A stretch of DNA of 64,000 nucleotides. Source: Acidimicrobiia bacterium. Its GTDB lineage: Bacteria > Actinomycetota > Acidimicrobiia > Acidimicrobiales > VFJN01. Position 1 is the stretch's first letter, and each line of letters opens with the position of its first letter. Made by a program: the position numbers and the translations under genes. Below, in pieces: positions 25,666 through 34,551 of this stretch. Location: NCBI GenBank assembly GCA_009694375.1, contig SHVB01000005.1, forward strand, positions 62,001 to 126,000, given 5' to 3'. The notes below the pieces were generated by a model. It was given only the letters and a program-made list of their open reading frames with translations. It made no database searches and was not told the DNA's origin.

Positions 25666-26907
25666 TCAGTCCTTCCAGGAGGGCGCAGTAGGAGTAAAAC
25701 GGACCGGCATCGTTTTGATGCCGTTGACGAAGTCGGAGTGAAGGCGGTTGGGCTCGCCCACCAGTTCGAGGTCGGGTAGGCGTTCCACGATCTGGCGCAT
25801 GGTGGCCCGGATCTCGGCGCGGGCCAGGCTGGCCCCAAGGCAGTAGTGCACCCCGCCCCCGCCAAAGGCCAGGTGATCGTTGGGCGTGCGGCCCACATCG
25901 AAAGAGTGCGGGTTCACGAACACATCCTCGTCCCGATTGGCCGCCGCGTAATACAACACGACCTTGTCGCCCTGTTTGATCGGCACGCCTCGTACTTCGG
26001 TGTCCTCCGTGGCGGTGCGACGGAAGTTATGGATCGAACTTCCCCAGCGGAGCATCTCGTCGGTGGCCGTGTCCCACAGTGACGGGTCGTCGCGGAGGCG
26101 CTGCGCCTGATCTGGGTTCTCGATGATGGCGAGCATGGAGTGGTTGATGAGGTTGCGGGTGGTCTCGTTGCCTGCCACCACCAGCGTGAGGAAGAACATG
26201 TTCAGATCGAATTCGTCGAGGCGCTCACCGTCGACCTCGGCCTGCACCAGCAGCGTCATGATGTCTTCGCGCGGGTTGATCCGCCGGTCGGCTGCCACGG
26301 CATCGCAGAGCGCGTAGATCTCCATCGCCGAAGCCTCGGGCCCGCCCGGAATCTCCTGGAAGTCGGGATCATCACGCGAGCCGATGAGTTGGTTGGAGAT
26401 CTCGAACATGCGAGGCCACACCTCCTTCTCCAGGCCGATCATCTCGCAGATCATCTGCACGGGGATTTGCGCCGCGATTTCCTCGACGAACTCCACCTCA
26501 CCGCGCTCGCACACATCATCGATCACCGCCACGGCGCGTCGTTCGATCTCCTCCACCAGTGCCCCGATCATGCGAGGCGTGAACCCCTTTGACACGAGTC
26601 GCCGGTAGCGGTTGTGCCGAGGCGGGTCCATGTTCAGGATCGTGAGACGCAGTTGGGCCAATGCCTCCTCATCGGAGGTGGGGATGAACGTGCCCCCCAC
26701 TTCCGCGGAGAACCGTTGGTGGTCGTGGCTCACCGCTCGCACATCAGCGTGCTTGGTGAGCGCCCAGAAACCGGTGTCGTCGGCTTCGGGGTGCCAATAG
26801 ACCGGCGCCTCGGCGCGCAGCCGATCGAACTGGTCATGGGGCTCACCCCGGCCCCAGGTGGCGGCGAGAAGGTTGATCCCCTCAATGTTGGGCTGGGTCA
26901 TGGTCAT
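25666..26907 (-). CDS. Cytochrome P450 (CYP125/142/124-like)
   Basis: 413 residues. I-helix AGNETT (oxygen activation), K-helix ExxR in DEMLRWG, and the haem loop FGGGGVHYCLGASLAR with the axial Cys are intact. Overall it resembles the actinobacterial P450s that hydroxylate sterol or fatty-acid side chains. The start at 26907 has AAGGAG 8 nt upstream and overlaps the TetR stop (ATGA). A longer frame upstream was rejected. It needs ferredoxin and reductase partners, and a ferredoxin is encoded at 48498. The substrate assignment is inferred from overall resemblance only. Confidence 0.88.
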   Translation of the reverse strand: MTMTQPNIEGINLLAATWGRGEPHDQFDRLRAEAPVYWHPEADDTGFWALTKHADVRAVSHDHQRFSAEVGGTFIPTSDEEALAQLRLTILNMDPPRHNRYRRLVSKGFTPRMIGALVEEIERRAVAVIDDVCERGEVEFVEEIAAQIPVQMICEMIGLEKEVWPRMFEISNQLIGSRDDPDFQEIPGGPEASAMEIYALCDAVAADRRINPREDIMTLLVQAEVDGERLDEFDLNMFFLTLVVAGNETTRNLINHSMLAIIENPDQAQRLRDDPSLWDTATDEMLRWGSSIHNFRRTATEDTEVRGVPIKQGDKVVLYYAAANRDEDVFVNPHSFDVGRTPNDHLAFGGGGVHYCLGASLARAEIRATMRQIVERLPDLELVGEPNRLHSDFVNGIKTMPVRFTPTAPSWKD

Positions 26908-27512
26908 CGGGCGTGCTCCTTTTGCGGCTGCGTGGCACCGACAGCCCCCCGGAGGGTGGCGACGGCAGTGCAATCATCAATGGCATTCGGATCGAGGCGG
27001 CGCATCATCTCAAGACCGAGCAACACGCCGATCACCGCCGAGCCGAGGGGACGAGATGGCGGCGCCATGCCTTCGTCGCGGGCCCACTCGCCAATGGCGC
27101 TATCTATGCCCGCCCAAGCGGCCTCGTAGCGTTGTCGCAAACGGGCGCGCGCCCCTTCATGGCGCGCCGCAAACGACCACAGTTCGTGCTCGAGACGGAT
27201 CCACTGACCCTCCCCGGTGGGGGGATGGGCCACGTTGCGCCAGAGCGCCGCCAACCGATCATCGAGCGTGGAGGCCGCCGCCAGTTCGGCGGTGATCACG
27301 GCCGCGACGTCGTCGGCCCACCCCTCGAGCAGCGCGTATAACAGGCCGTCCTTGCCCCCGAAATGGTCGTAGACCGCCCCGGAGGTGCGCTCGGCCCGCT
27401 CGGCAATGGCATCGACCGATGCCCCCTCGATACCGCGCTCGGCGAAGAGTTCGGCGGCGGCGTCGAGCAGGCGTTGACGCGTCTCTGTTTTCCGCTCCCC
27501 CTGGGTTGCCAC
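26904..27512 (-). CDS. TetR/AcrR-family transcriptional regulator
   Basis: 202 residues. The N-terminal helix-turn-helix (RLLDAAAELFAERGIEG, ASVDAIAERAERTSGAVYDHFGG, overlapping blocks) is typical TetR; the rest is a helical ligand domain. GTG start with TATGTT 6 nt upstream. Its stop overlaps the P450 start, so the regulator is the first gene of the operon it probably controls. The 18-bp palindrome at 27520-27537 overlaps its -10 box, the usual layout for autorepression. The ligand is likely the P450 substrate. Confidence 0.88.
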   Translation of the reverse strand: MATQGERKTETRQRLLDAAAELFAERGIEGASVDAIAERAERTSGAVYDHFGGKDGLLYALLEGWADDVAAVITAELAAASTLDDRLAALWRNVAHPPTGEGQWIRLEHELWSFAARHEGARARLRQRYEAAWAGIDSAIGEWARDEGMAPPSRPLGSAVIGVLLGLEMMRRLDPNAIDDCTAVATLRGAVGATQPQKEHAR

Positions 27513-27518
27513 CGAAGA

Positions 27519-27537
27519 AACATAGCGCTTCCTATGT
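27519..27537. promoter_or_regulatory. TetR operator palindrome over a leaderless -10 box
   Basis: Inverted repeat ACATAG-N6-CTATGT (27520-27537). On the minus strand TATGTT (27524 to 27519) forms a TANNNT -10 box 6 nt before the GTG start at 27512. A repressor bound here would block RNA polymerase, giving autoregulation of TetR-P450-NMO. The arm pattern is of the size used by TetR dimers. Confidence 0.6.
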
Positions 27538-27545
27538 AACCTGCG

Positions 27546-28946
27546 CTAGCGGAGGATGCGCCGGGCGATCTTCTCCACCTTGGGCGTGTACGGCGGGTAG
27601 AGCAGTTTCAGGTCAGGTTTGGAGCGCTTTTTCAGGACGCTCTTGCGGTGGCTGAACACGTCGAACCCGGCCCGGCCGTGATACGACCCCATGCCGCTGT
27701 CGCCCACCCCGCCGAAGGGCAGGTTGGAGGGGAGGAGATGCATGATCGTCTGGTTCACACACACCCCCCCGCTACTCGTGGCGCCAATGATCTCGTCGAT
27801 CACATCGCCCCGGCCCGCAAACACGTAGAGCGCCAGTGGCTTGGGCCGGGCGGTGATGAACGCCGTGGCGGCGCGGGAGTTCGCCACCCCGAGCACGGGA
27901 AGGATCGGCCCGAAGATCTCTTCCTGCATTACCGGAGCTTCGGGAGACGGTTCCACCGTGATGGTGGGGGCCACATAGCCGGCCCCGGCATCCACCTGAC
28001 CACCGGCGGCGATCGTGCCCGCCCCGGCCGCCAGCAGGCCCTCCAAGCGCCGCAGGTGTCGCTCGTTCACGATGCGCCCGAAACTGTGGCTGGCCTGCGG
28101 ATCGGTGCCGTAGAACTCGGTGATCTGGGCCGACAGTTTGGTCACCAGTTCGTCTTTCACTTCTTCATCAACCAGCACGTAGTCCGGCGCGATGCAGGTT
28201 TGACCGGCGTTGAGAAACTTGCCCCAGGCGATGCGGCGGGCCGCCACATCGAGGTTGGCACTGGCGTGCACGTAGGTGGGCGACTTGCCACCCAGTTCCA
28301 ACACGGTGGGCGTGAGGTACTGGGCTGCCGCGACGGCCACCACCCGCCCCACCGCCGTGGAGCCGGTAAAAAAGATGTGATCCCACCGCTCGGCGAGCAG
28401 CGCGGTGGTGTCCTCCACGCCTCCCTCCACCACCACCACCGCCTCCGGATCGAGGTAGAGCGGCAAGAGGCGAGCCAAGGCGGCACTGCAGGACGGGGCC
28501 ATTTCGGAGGGTTTGGCCACCACGCAGTTGCCCGCCGCCAGCGCGGCGGCCAGCGGCTCGATAAGCAACTGCACCGGGTAGTTCCACGGCGCGATCACCA
28601 ACACCACCCCCAGCGGCTCCGGCACGATCCGGGCCGTCGCGGGAGCAACGGTAAGCGGCACCCGCACTCGGGTGGGTTTCATCCACGAGCCAACGTGCTT
28701 AGCGAGATAGCGAAGCTCAATCTTGGTATGACCAATGTCGGCGCCGTACGACTCCATCCGGGGCCGGCCCAGGTCAGTGTGCAGGGCCTCCACCAGCTCC
28801 TCGGCAGCTTCCTCCATCATGCGCCGCAACCCGGCCAGTTGGGCCTGCCGCCAGGCCAGCGGACGGGTTCGTCCGCTCTCAAAGGTGGCTCGCAGCGATT
28901 TGTTCAGCGTCGTGGCATCAAGGGGCACAGGAGAGGAGGCGGTCAT
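27546..28946 (-). CDS. Aldehyde dehydrogenase, class 3-like (fatty/aromatic aldehyde type)
   Basis: 466 residues from ATG 28946 (GGGAG upstream). An alternative ATG at 28973 would add 9 residues. APWNYPVQL, general-base Glu in LELGGKSP, catalytic Cys in NAGQTCIAPDY and EEIFGPILPV are all present. The sequence lacks the extra N-terminal part of classes 1-2, and the PFGGVGDSGMGSYHG ending is typical of ALDH3-type enzymes. They oxidise medium- to long-chain or aromatic aldehydes to acids with NAD(P). The C-terminus is basic (KKRSKPDLK), and may attach to membranes. It is divergent from the alpha/beta hydrolase at 29048. Confidence 0.88.
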   Translation of the reverse strand: MTASSPVPLDATTLNKSLRATFESGRTRPLAWRQAQLAGLRRMMEEAAEELVEALHTDLGRPRMESYGADIGHTKIELRYLAKHVGSWMKPTRVRVPLTVAPATARIVPEPLGVVLVIAPWNYPVQLLIEPLAAALAAGNCVVAKPSEMAPSCSAALARLLPLYLDPEAVVVVEGGVEDTTALLAERWDHIFFTGSTAVGRVVAVAAAQYLTPTVLELGGKSPTYVHASANLDVAARRIAWGKFLNAGQTCIAPDYVLVDEEVKDELVTKLSAQITEFYGTDPQASHSFGRIVNERHLRRLEGLLAAGAGTIAAGGQVDAGAGYVAPTITVEPSPEAPVMQEEIFGPILPVLGVANSRAATAFITARPKPLALYVFAGRGDVIDEIIGATSSGGVCVNQTIMHLLPSNLPFGGVGDSGMGSYHGRAGFDVFSHRKSVLKKRSKPDLKLLYPPYTPKVEKIARRILR

Positions 28947-29032
28947 CGGGACTCCCAGAGGATCGACGGACATCCCCATTCTCGCACGCTCCAGCCGGTC
29001 GCGCACCCGTACCCATCATTGCGAATCTGGCC

Positions 29033-29047
29033 TACCTTGTTGCCCGC
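29033..29047 (+). promoter_or_regulatory. TANNNT -10 box for a leaderless start (alpha/beta hydrolase)
   Basis: TACCTT at 29033-29038 lies 9 nt before the ATG at 29048, with no ribosome-binding site between. Confidence 0.4.
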
Positions 29048-30148
29048 ATGACCACCGTTCAACGCCAATCGGTAGCCCTCACCTCCGCCACCAGCACCCT
29101 CGCCGGCCACGGCCCTCATCCCTGCCAGGGCATCTACTACCGCCCCACCGGCCCGGCACCGCGCGTGGCCTGCATCGCCACCCACTACAACCTCGACTTC
29201 TCCGAGCACTACATGGCCGAACGCCTCGCTGAGCGCGGCATCGGCTTCCTCGGTTGGAACACCCGCTACCGCGGCAACGAGCCGTATTTTTTGCTCGAGC
29301 ACGCCCTCATCGACATCGGTGCCGGGGTGCGTTGGCTCCGGGAGGAAGCGGGGATCGACACTGTGGTGATCCTCGGCAACTGCGGCGGCGGATCCCTCAT
29401 GGCCACCTACCTCTCCCAGACCATCAGCCCGTCGATTGAACCGGCGATCGGCCTGCCCCTTCCCGATGCGGTGCTCAACCTCCCCGGAGCCGACCTCTAC
29501 GTGTCGCTGAATGCCCACCTCGGGCGAGCCGAGGTGATGTCGACCTGGATGGATCCATCCGTCACCGACGAGACCGACCCGCTGTCGGTCGACCCGTCAC
29601 TCGACATGTTCCAGCACGACGCGCCCTACGACGCCGCCTTCGTGGCCCGCTACCGAAGCGCCCAGGAAGCCCGCAACCACCGCATCACCGCCTGGGTGTA
29701 CACGGAAGTTGATCGGCTCGCCGCGGCCGGCGCCTGGGACCGGACCTTCAACGTGCACCGAGCGTGGGCCGACCTGCGCTTCGCCGACCTCAGCCTCGAT
29801 CCCTCCGACCGGTTAGCCGGTTGCTACGCCGGCGACCCTCGCGGCGCCAACTACGGCCCGTTCACCCTCGGGGGCACCAGCACCCTGCGCTCCTGGCTGG
29901 CGATGTGGAGCCTCGAAGCCTCGCAGTGCCAGGCCGCCCCCCACCTCGCTCGGATCACCGTCCCCGCCCTGGTGGTGCAGTCGCTGGCCGATCGCGGGGT
30001 GTTCCCCAGCGATGCCCGTTCCATCAGCGATGCCCTCGCGTCGGTGGACAAGACCCTGGAATGGGTCCCCGGTGAGCACTACTTCGAGACCGGCGGTCGC
30101 GATGAGGTGGCCGACCTTGTGAGCATGTGGATCGGCGACCGAAGCTGA
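29048..30148 (+). CDS. Alpha/beta-hydrolase-fold protein with Cys at the nucleophile position
   Basis: 366 residues. The fold is suggested by strand-turn pattern CIATHYN near residue 45, a nucleophile-elbow-like ILGNCGGGS centred on Cys112, and a late His in PGEHYFETGG. In most alpha/beta hydrolases the elbow residue is Ser or Asp; here the codon is TGC (Cys), as in dienelactone hydrolase. A late acidic residue lies in the VVQSLADRG region. The substrate may be an ester or lactone. No signal peptide. It lies 61 bp before an SDR gene on the same strand. Confidence 0.72.
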   Translation: MTTVQRQSVALTSATSTLAGHGPHPCQGIYYRPTGPAPRVACIATHYNLDFSEHYMAERLAERGIGFLGWNTRYRGNEPYFLLEHALIDIGAGVRWLREEAGIDTVVILGNCGGGSLMATYLSQTISPSIEPAIGLPLPDAVLNLPGADLYVSLNAHLGRAEVMSTWMDPSVTDETDPLSVDPSLDMFQHDAPYDAAFVARYRSAQEARNHRITAWVYTEVDRLAAAGAWDRTFNVHRAWADLRFADLSLDPSDRLAGCYAGDPRGANYGPFTLGGTSTLRSWLAMWSLEASQCQAAPHLARITVPALVVQSLADRGVFPSDARSISDALASVDKTLEWVPGEHYFETGGRDEVADLVSMWIGDRS

Positions 30149-30209
30149 CCAGGCGCCGGCGGTGGCCCCGGTTGTCGCCCGCCTCGAAGCCGAGCGCTAA
30201 ACCAGTGGG

Positions 30210-30971
30210 ATGAGCACGATCGCCATCACCGGGTCGGCGGGCGGAATCGGAGGGGCGCTGCGGGCCCGGCTGGAGGCCCAGGGCGACACCGTGATCGGGG
30301 TGGACGTGCGCGACGCGGAGGTGATCGCCGATCTGGCCTCGGCGGTGGGCCGGGCCGCCATGGTGGCGGCCATCACCGAGCAGAGCGGCGGGACACTGGA
30401 CGGCCTCGTGGCGGCGGCGGGGGTCACCCACGACGACGGTGCGCTGGTCACCTCCATCAACTACTTCGGCGCCATCGCCACGCTCGAAGGGCTCCGCCCC
30501 TTGCTCGTTGCCGGGGGCAGCGCGGTGGCGGTGAGTTCCAACTCCACCACCACCCAGCCGGGGTTGCGACTCGCCCACGTGGAGGCTTGTCTGGCGGGCG
30601 ACGAAGACGCCGCCCGCGCCTTGGCTGGCCCCGGAGTGGGGGCCTACGGCGCCAGCAAACTGGCCCTGGCCCGTTGGGTGCGCCGCCACGCCACCACCGA
30701 AGCGTGGATCGGTACGGGCATCCGTCTCAACGCCATCTGCCCCGGGTTCATCGACACCCCTATGACGGCGGGTTCGCGCGAGTTCATCCTGAGCCTCGGC
30801 GAGATCTACCCGATCCCGATCGGTCGGGCGGGTGACGCCCGGGAAGTGGCGGGTCTGCTCGTCTACCTGCTGTCATCGGAGGCCTCCTTCTTCTGCGGGT
30901 CGGTGATCACCATGGACGGGGGCACCGAGGCCGCCCTCCGGGGCGAAGACTGGCCGCACGCTCTGCCCTAG
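30210..30971 (+). CDS. Short-chain dehydrogenase/reductase (3-alpha-hydroxysteroid-dehydrogenase-like)
   Basis: 253 residues. Cofactor motif TGSAGGIG at residues 7-14, Asp in VDVRD suggesting NAD, AAAG, catalytic Ser (VAVSSNS) and Tyr-x3-Lys (YGASK). An insertion of about 20 residues between Ser and Tyr (HVEACLAGDEDAARALAG) is typical of the 3-alpha-HSD/carbonyl reductase branch. PGFIDTPM follows. It probably oxidises alcohol groups on sterol-like or lipid substrates; the two P450 genes nearby fit that theme. Confidence 0.85.
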   Translation: MSTIAITGSAGGIGGALRARLEAQGDTVIGVDVRDAEVIADLASAVGRAAMVAAITEQSGGTLDGLVAAAGVTHDDGALVTSINYFGAIATLEGLRPLLVAGGSAVAVSSNSTTTQPGLRLAHVEACLAGDEDAARALAGPGVGAYGASKLALARWVRRHATTEAWIGTGIRLNAICPGFIDTPMTAGSREFILSLGEIYPIPIGRAGDAREVAGLLVYLLSSEASFFCGSVITMDGGTEAALRGEDWPHALP

Positions 30972-30994
30972 CCGGTTCGCCCGGCGAAGGGGTA

Positions 30995-32191
30995 CTAGAG
31001 CGCGTCGGCGATGAACGGCAGTGTCTCGTAGCGCCGCACGAAGTGTCCGGCCGCAAACGAACCGGCGGCATAGTCGACCGCAAAACGCGGACACCGGACC
31101 AGCAGTTCCTCCAACGCGATGCGGGCCTGCAACCGAGCGGCGGCCGCCCCCAGACAGTGGTGGGCACCGTAGCCAAAGGACAACATGGGGCCGATCCGCC
31201 GGTCTACGTCGAAGTCCTCCGCGGTGGGCCCGAACTGACGGGGATCCCGATTAGCCGAGCCATAGAGGAGCAACACCTTTTTACCCACCGGGATCGTCAC
31301 GTCGTGCAGGGTCACCGCCGAGGTGGTGGTGCGGGCCAGACCTTGCACCGGGGCGGCGAGGCGCAGCATCTCCTCCACGGTTGTATCCAACAGGCTCGGA
31401 TCGGCCAGCAGACGGGCTCGCTGATCCGGCCGGCGCGTGAGGAGTTCGGCGCCGGTGCTGAGCATCCCGGTGGTGGTGTCGTTACCACCGGTCACCATCG
31501 TGAAGGCAAAGCCGAGCACCTGCATGATCGGTACATCCCTCGCCCCGGTGGCGACGAGCGCGGAGATGGTGTCCTCGCCGGGGTGGGCCCGCTTCTGGCT
31601 GATCAGGTCGCTGAAGTATTCGAACAACTCCCCCACGCTCGCCCCCGCCTGCAGGGGGTCGCCCGCGGCGTTGGCGGCCACGATGCCTTGAGTCCAGGCG
31701 TCAAAGCGCCCCCAGTCGGTCTCGGGTACCCCGAGATAATACGCCACCACAAAACTCGGCATGGGCTTGAACAGATCGGCCACCACATCACCCCCACCGG
31801 CGGCGCGGAGGCGTTCAAGACGCTCCACCACAAAGGTCCGCACCGCCGGTTCGATCTCCTGAACATGCCGGGGAGTGAACCCCTGGCCCACCAATCGACG
31901 AAAGGCGGTGTGTTCCGGCGGATCCATCATCACCATCGGGGCGGCTTCGGCGAGGCCCGCTTTGTTGCGCTCGTCGTAGGTGAAGGTGAGCCCCTCGGCC
32001 GAGGAGAACGTGCGGGTGTCGCGCACGGCGGCGAATACATCGGCAAAGCGCGACAGCACCCAATAGTCGAGTTCCTCCGCGTGGTGCACCGGATCGCCAT
32101 CGCGTAAACCGGCGTACATCGCCCATGGGGAGCGCCAGGACTCACCACTGCAGGGGATGAACCTCGGACGGGTCGACGGATCGGAATCCAT
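30995..32191 (-). CDS. Cytochrome P450
   Basis: 398 residues from ATG 32191. I-helix VTGGNDTTTGML, ExxR in VEEMLRLAAP, and haem loop FGYGAHHCLGAAAARLQ with the axial Cys are intact. The threonine after the acidic residue is present, so normal monooxygenase chemistry is expected. The call to a CYP family cannot be made by eye. It converges on the SDR at 30210, separated by 23 bp, and is divergent from the SRPBCC protein. Confidence 0.88.
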   Translation of the reverse strand: MDSDPSTRPRFIPCSGESWRSPWAMYAGLRDGDPVHHAEELDYWVLSRFADVFAAVRDTRTFSSAEGLTFTYDERNKAGLAEAAPMVMMDPPEHTAFRRLVGQGFTPRHVQEIEPAVRTFVVERLERLRAAGGGDVVADLFKPMPSFVVAYYLGVPETDWGRFDAWTQGIVAANAAGDPLQAGASVGELFEYFSDLISQKRAHPGEDTISALVATGARDVPIMQVLGFAFTMVTGGNDTTTGMLSTGAELLTRRPDQRARLLADPSLLDTTVEEMLRLAAPVQGLARTTTSAVTLHDVTIPVGKKVLLLYGSANRDPRQFGPTAEDFDVDRRIGPMLSFGYGAHHCLGAAAARLQARIALEELLVRCPRFAVDYAAGSFAAGHFVRRYETLPFIADAL

Positions 32192-32274
32192 GGTGGCCGA
32201 CTGTGGCACAGATCCTCTGCCCAAGCCGGAGCGGCTATTACCGACCTCTGCCCCCCAGAGGCTAGAACCTCCCC

Positions 32275-32727
32275 ATGCTCACCGCCTCCACGACCACCAT
32301 CATCCGCCGCCCGGCTGCCGACGTGTTCTCGGCGGTGGCCGACATCACCCGTATGGGCGAGTGGAGCCCCGAGTGCACCGCCGGCCGCTGGGTTGCTCCC
32401 GCTACGGGCCCAGCCCTGGGTGCCCAGTTCGAAGGCGACAACATCGCCAAGGTGGGCCCCATCACCCTCAAGAAGTGGACCACCACCTCCGAGGTAACCG
32501 AGTGCGTGACCAACCAGGTGTTCGAGTTCTTCGCCGAGGGGTACACGACCTGGCGCTACGAGTTCGTGGAACGGGATGGCTCCACCTCGGTGACCGAGTC
32601 CTGCAGTTATGCGCCCAGCGAGGGGTGGAAGAAGTTTGCCTACGAGACCGTCCTTCGTCGGCCCCAAGTGGTGGCCCGCGGCATGGAGCAGACCCTCGCC
32701 CGCCTCAAGACCGCCCTCGAACGCTAA
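32275..32727 (+). CDS. SRPBCC-family (polyketide cyclase/START-like) protein
   Basis: 150 residues. The opening STTTIIRRPAADVFSAVAD and MGEWSPECTAGRW are the beta-1/helix start of the SRPBCC hydrophobic-cavity fold. The family binds or cyclises lipid-like ligands. TAGAAC lies 6 nt before the ATG, a near match to the TANNNT leaderless pattern. Neighbouring P450 suggests binding of a hydrophobic metabolite, but function is not established. Confidence 0.78.
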   Translation: MLTASTTTIIRRPAADVFSAVADITRMGEWSPECTAGRWVAPATGPALGAQFEGDNIAKVGPITLKKWTTTSEVTECVTNQVFEFFAEGYTTWRYEFVERDGSTSVTESCSYAPSEGWKKFAYETVLRRPQVVARGMEQTLARLKTALER

Positions 32728-32756
32728 GGAAGGAAACCCCCCACGCCGCCGCCGCG

Positions 32757-33224
32757 CTAGCGGGGCGGGTCCGGGAACGCGAAGGACTCGACGCGCGCAC
32801 CGGTGCGCGCCAGCGAAGTGTACCGACGGTCGGCGATGCGCCAGTGGCCGTCACTACGCCGATATCGATCCCGGTAGAGGCCGTAGGCCTGGGTCCACTC
32901 CCCGGCATGATCGTGACGCAACTCGCAGATGTACACCCTCCCGGTGGCGGTGGCCTCCCCCGTAAGTTCGACCACCGCGTTGAGAATGGCAAACTCAAAA
33001 AAGGCAAACCCCTCCAGGCTCTGCTCGATGAAGGTCGCAATCGCCTTGGGACCAGTGAGCGTGAAGGCCGGGCGCGTGCGGGTATCGATGTGCACCGACG
33101 CGTCGGCATCGAAGAGGGCTACCACCTCATCCCAAGCCCGCCGGGTAACGGAATCGCCGTAGGCGCTCTGCAACCGATGCACGGCGACCACCGAGCGCGT
33201 CCCCGCATCGTCGAGTTCGCGCAT
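32757..33224 (-). CDS. SnoaL-like / NTF2-superfamily protein
   Basis: 155 residues. The pattern HRLQSAYGDSVTRRAWDEVVALFDADA, read in two parts, with HWRIADRRYTSL near the end, is the cone-like SnoaL/NTF2 fold. Such proteins act as isomerases, cyclases or ligand-binding domains, often on polyketide or steroid-like compounds. The ATG overlaps the stop of the Fae-like gene by one base (TGATG), so it is co-translated as the third gene of the dioxygenase-Fae-SnoaL cassette. No catalytic Asp-His dyad is confidently assigned. Confidence 0.75.
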   Translation of the reverse strand: MRELDDAGTRSVVAVHRLQSAYGDSVTRRAWDEVVALFDADASVHIDTRTRPAFTLTGPKAIATFIEQSLEGFAFFEFAILNAVVELTGEATATGRVYICELRHDHAGEWTQAYGLYRDRYRRSDGHWRIADRRYTSLARTGARVESFAFPDPPR

Positions 33225-33721
33225 CAGGCTGGACGGAAGAAGGGGTTCCAGGCCAACTCGCGCTGGGCCACCACGTCAGCCGCCTCCGGCAGGCCTGCTC
33301 GGCCCAGGGCCAGCGCGCCGGCGGTGGCTTCCCGGTTGTTGGCGAACACCACCTCGGCGTCCCGAGCCAGGGGATCGACCCACACCGCCGCGATGACCAC
33401 CAGTGATGGCACCAACCCCTCGGTGATCGTGCCGGCGACGACCGCATCGGCCACCCCGGCAGCCACCCCGGCCTGCGCAGCACCCCAGGTGAGCCGGGCG
33501 TGCTCGTCGCCGTCGATGCGGGCCTTGTTCACGAAGAGGGTGAAGGGCACCACCGGCAACCCTGGCCGCAGTACCACCACAAACGGGGCGTGCCCGGCGG
33601 TGGGGGTGGCCAGGGCGGTGGCCCAGGCCTGGCCGACCGGCCCGTCTCGAAGACCCAGCACGGTGTTGAGGTGGGCGGCGGCGGCCCCCGAACCCACGAA
33701 ACATTCACCGATTTCCATCAT
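33224..33721 (-). CDS. Formaldehyde-activating enzyme (Fae) homologue
   Basis: 165 residues, the full length of Fae. Colinear Fae signatures: EIGECFVGSG, AAAHLNTVLG with the conserved active-site His17, FVNKARI, AQAGVAAGVADAV, VVIAAVWVDP, NNREATAGAL (compare NYEAT in methylotroph Fae) and a WNPFF tail. Fae condenses formaldehyde with tetrahydromethanopterin; homologues outside methylotrophs are poorly understood. Its ATG overlaps the stop of the dioxygenase by 4 nt and its own stop overlaps the SnoaL start. No methanopterin gene is in the window, so either the C1 carrier differs or the enzyme has another carbonyl substrate. Confidence 0.75.
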   Translation of the reverse strand: MMEIGECFVGSGAAAAHLNTVLGLRDGPVGQAWATALATPTAGHAPFVVVLRPGLPVVPFTLFVNKARIDGDEHARLTWGAAQAGVAAGVADAVVAGTITEGLVPSLVVIAAVWVDPLARDAEVVFANNREATAGALALGRAGLPEAADVVAQRELAWNPFFRPA

Positions 33722-34551
33722 CCGGACACTCCCCCGGGGTGACGGCGTCCATAGCGAATCTCTTTCAGCACATCCGAACTCATGGTGCCCTCTTTCGTGT
33801 CGTAGCCCAACAAGACAACCAACCGTGCTGTGGGGCCTTGCACGGGGGTGACCCGGTGCAGGGACCCCCGTCCCTCGAACACCACGAGGGTGCCGGGAAC
33901 CATCGGGACGGTGGTGATCAACTCCGGGGCCTCGCCCGCCAGCACTCGTCCCACCGTGTCGTAGTGCTCATCGGCTTCCTCACTTACTTCCCCGCGCAGA
34001 CAAGGCACGTTCTGGAACTCGCCCCCGCCATCGCTGGACTGAAGAGCCAGCGACACGACGAAGTCTGTTTGGTCGAAATGCCATCCGAGGGTGTCGCCCT
34101 CGTGCATCACGGTGAGGTTCATCGCCCCCAACGGATCGGCGTAGCGATAGAGGGGGGCGCGTCCGAGTAGCCGAGACACGAAATCCAGCAGGGCGTCCCA
34201 CTCGAACAGCGCCCGTAAGCCCGAGGTGGCCGCCAAGAAGCGGTCGTAGGCCACCGTGTGCACCGACGACCGGGCCCATGCCCGTCGGGGGTGGTCCGCT
34301 GGCCAGGCCTCAGGATCGGGAACTTCTAGGTACGGAGTGGACTGCACATCCTGGCGGTGGGCCCCCGCCGCCAGGCCGTCGCTTTCCTCCACCAATGCGG
34401 CCAGGACGTCGTCGCGCAGAAAGCCGGGCAAGATCGACACCCCGTGCTTCTGCAGTTCGGCGGCGTGGTGCCCGATCACCGATGCACCCGCACCGGTGGG
34501 AGACAGCACCGGATAGCGACCGAGATCAACAAGCGCGGCGGGGTCCGGCAC
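33718..34551 (-). CDS. 2-oxoglutarate/Fe(II) dioxygenase (phytanoyl-CoA hydroxylase-like, ArpA/HalD-like group)
   Basis: 277 residues. The iron facial triad is visible: His158-x-Asp160 in LGWHFDQTDFVV and distal His232 in GSLHRVTPV, with Arg243 placed to bind 2-oxoglutarate. The Asp in HxD means hydroxylase chemistry, not halogenase. GTG at 34551 is chosen as start because TAGGCT lies 7 nt upstream and longer frames have no similarity. It is the first gene of a three-gene overlapping cassette (dioxygenase, Fae, SnoaL). Substrate unknown; an oxidative demethylation would release formaldehyde for the Fae partner. Confidence 0.75.
   Translation of the reverse strand: MPDPAALVDLGRYPVLSPTGAGASVIGHHAAELQKHGVSILPGFLRDDVLAALVEESDGLAAGAHRQDVQSTPYLEVPDPEAWPADHPRRAWARSSVHTVAYDRFLAATSGLRALFEWDALLDFVSRLLGRAPLYRYADPLGAMNLTVMHEGDTLGWHFDQTDFVVSLALQSSDGGGEFQNVPCLRGEVSEEADEHYDTVGRVLAGEAPELITTVPMVPGTLVVFEGRGSLHRVTPVQGPTARLVVLLGYDTKEGTMSSDVLKEIRYGRRHPGGVSG

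Noticed and set aside
33718-34551. Non-haem iron halogenase (BesD/HalD type)
   Set aside because: The iron motif is His-x-Asp. Halogenases of this type replace the acidic ligand by Gly or Ala, so hydroxylation is expected.
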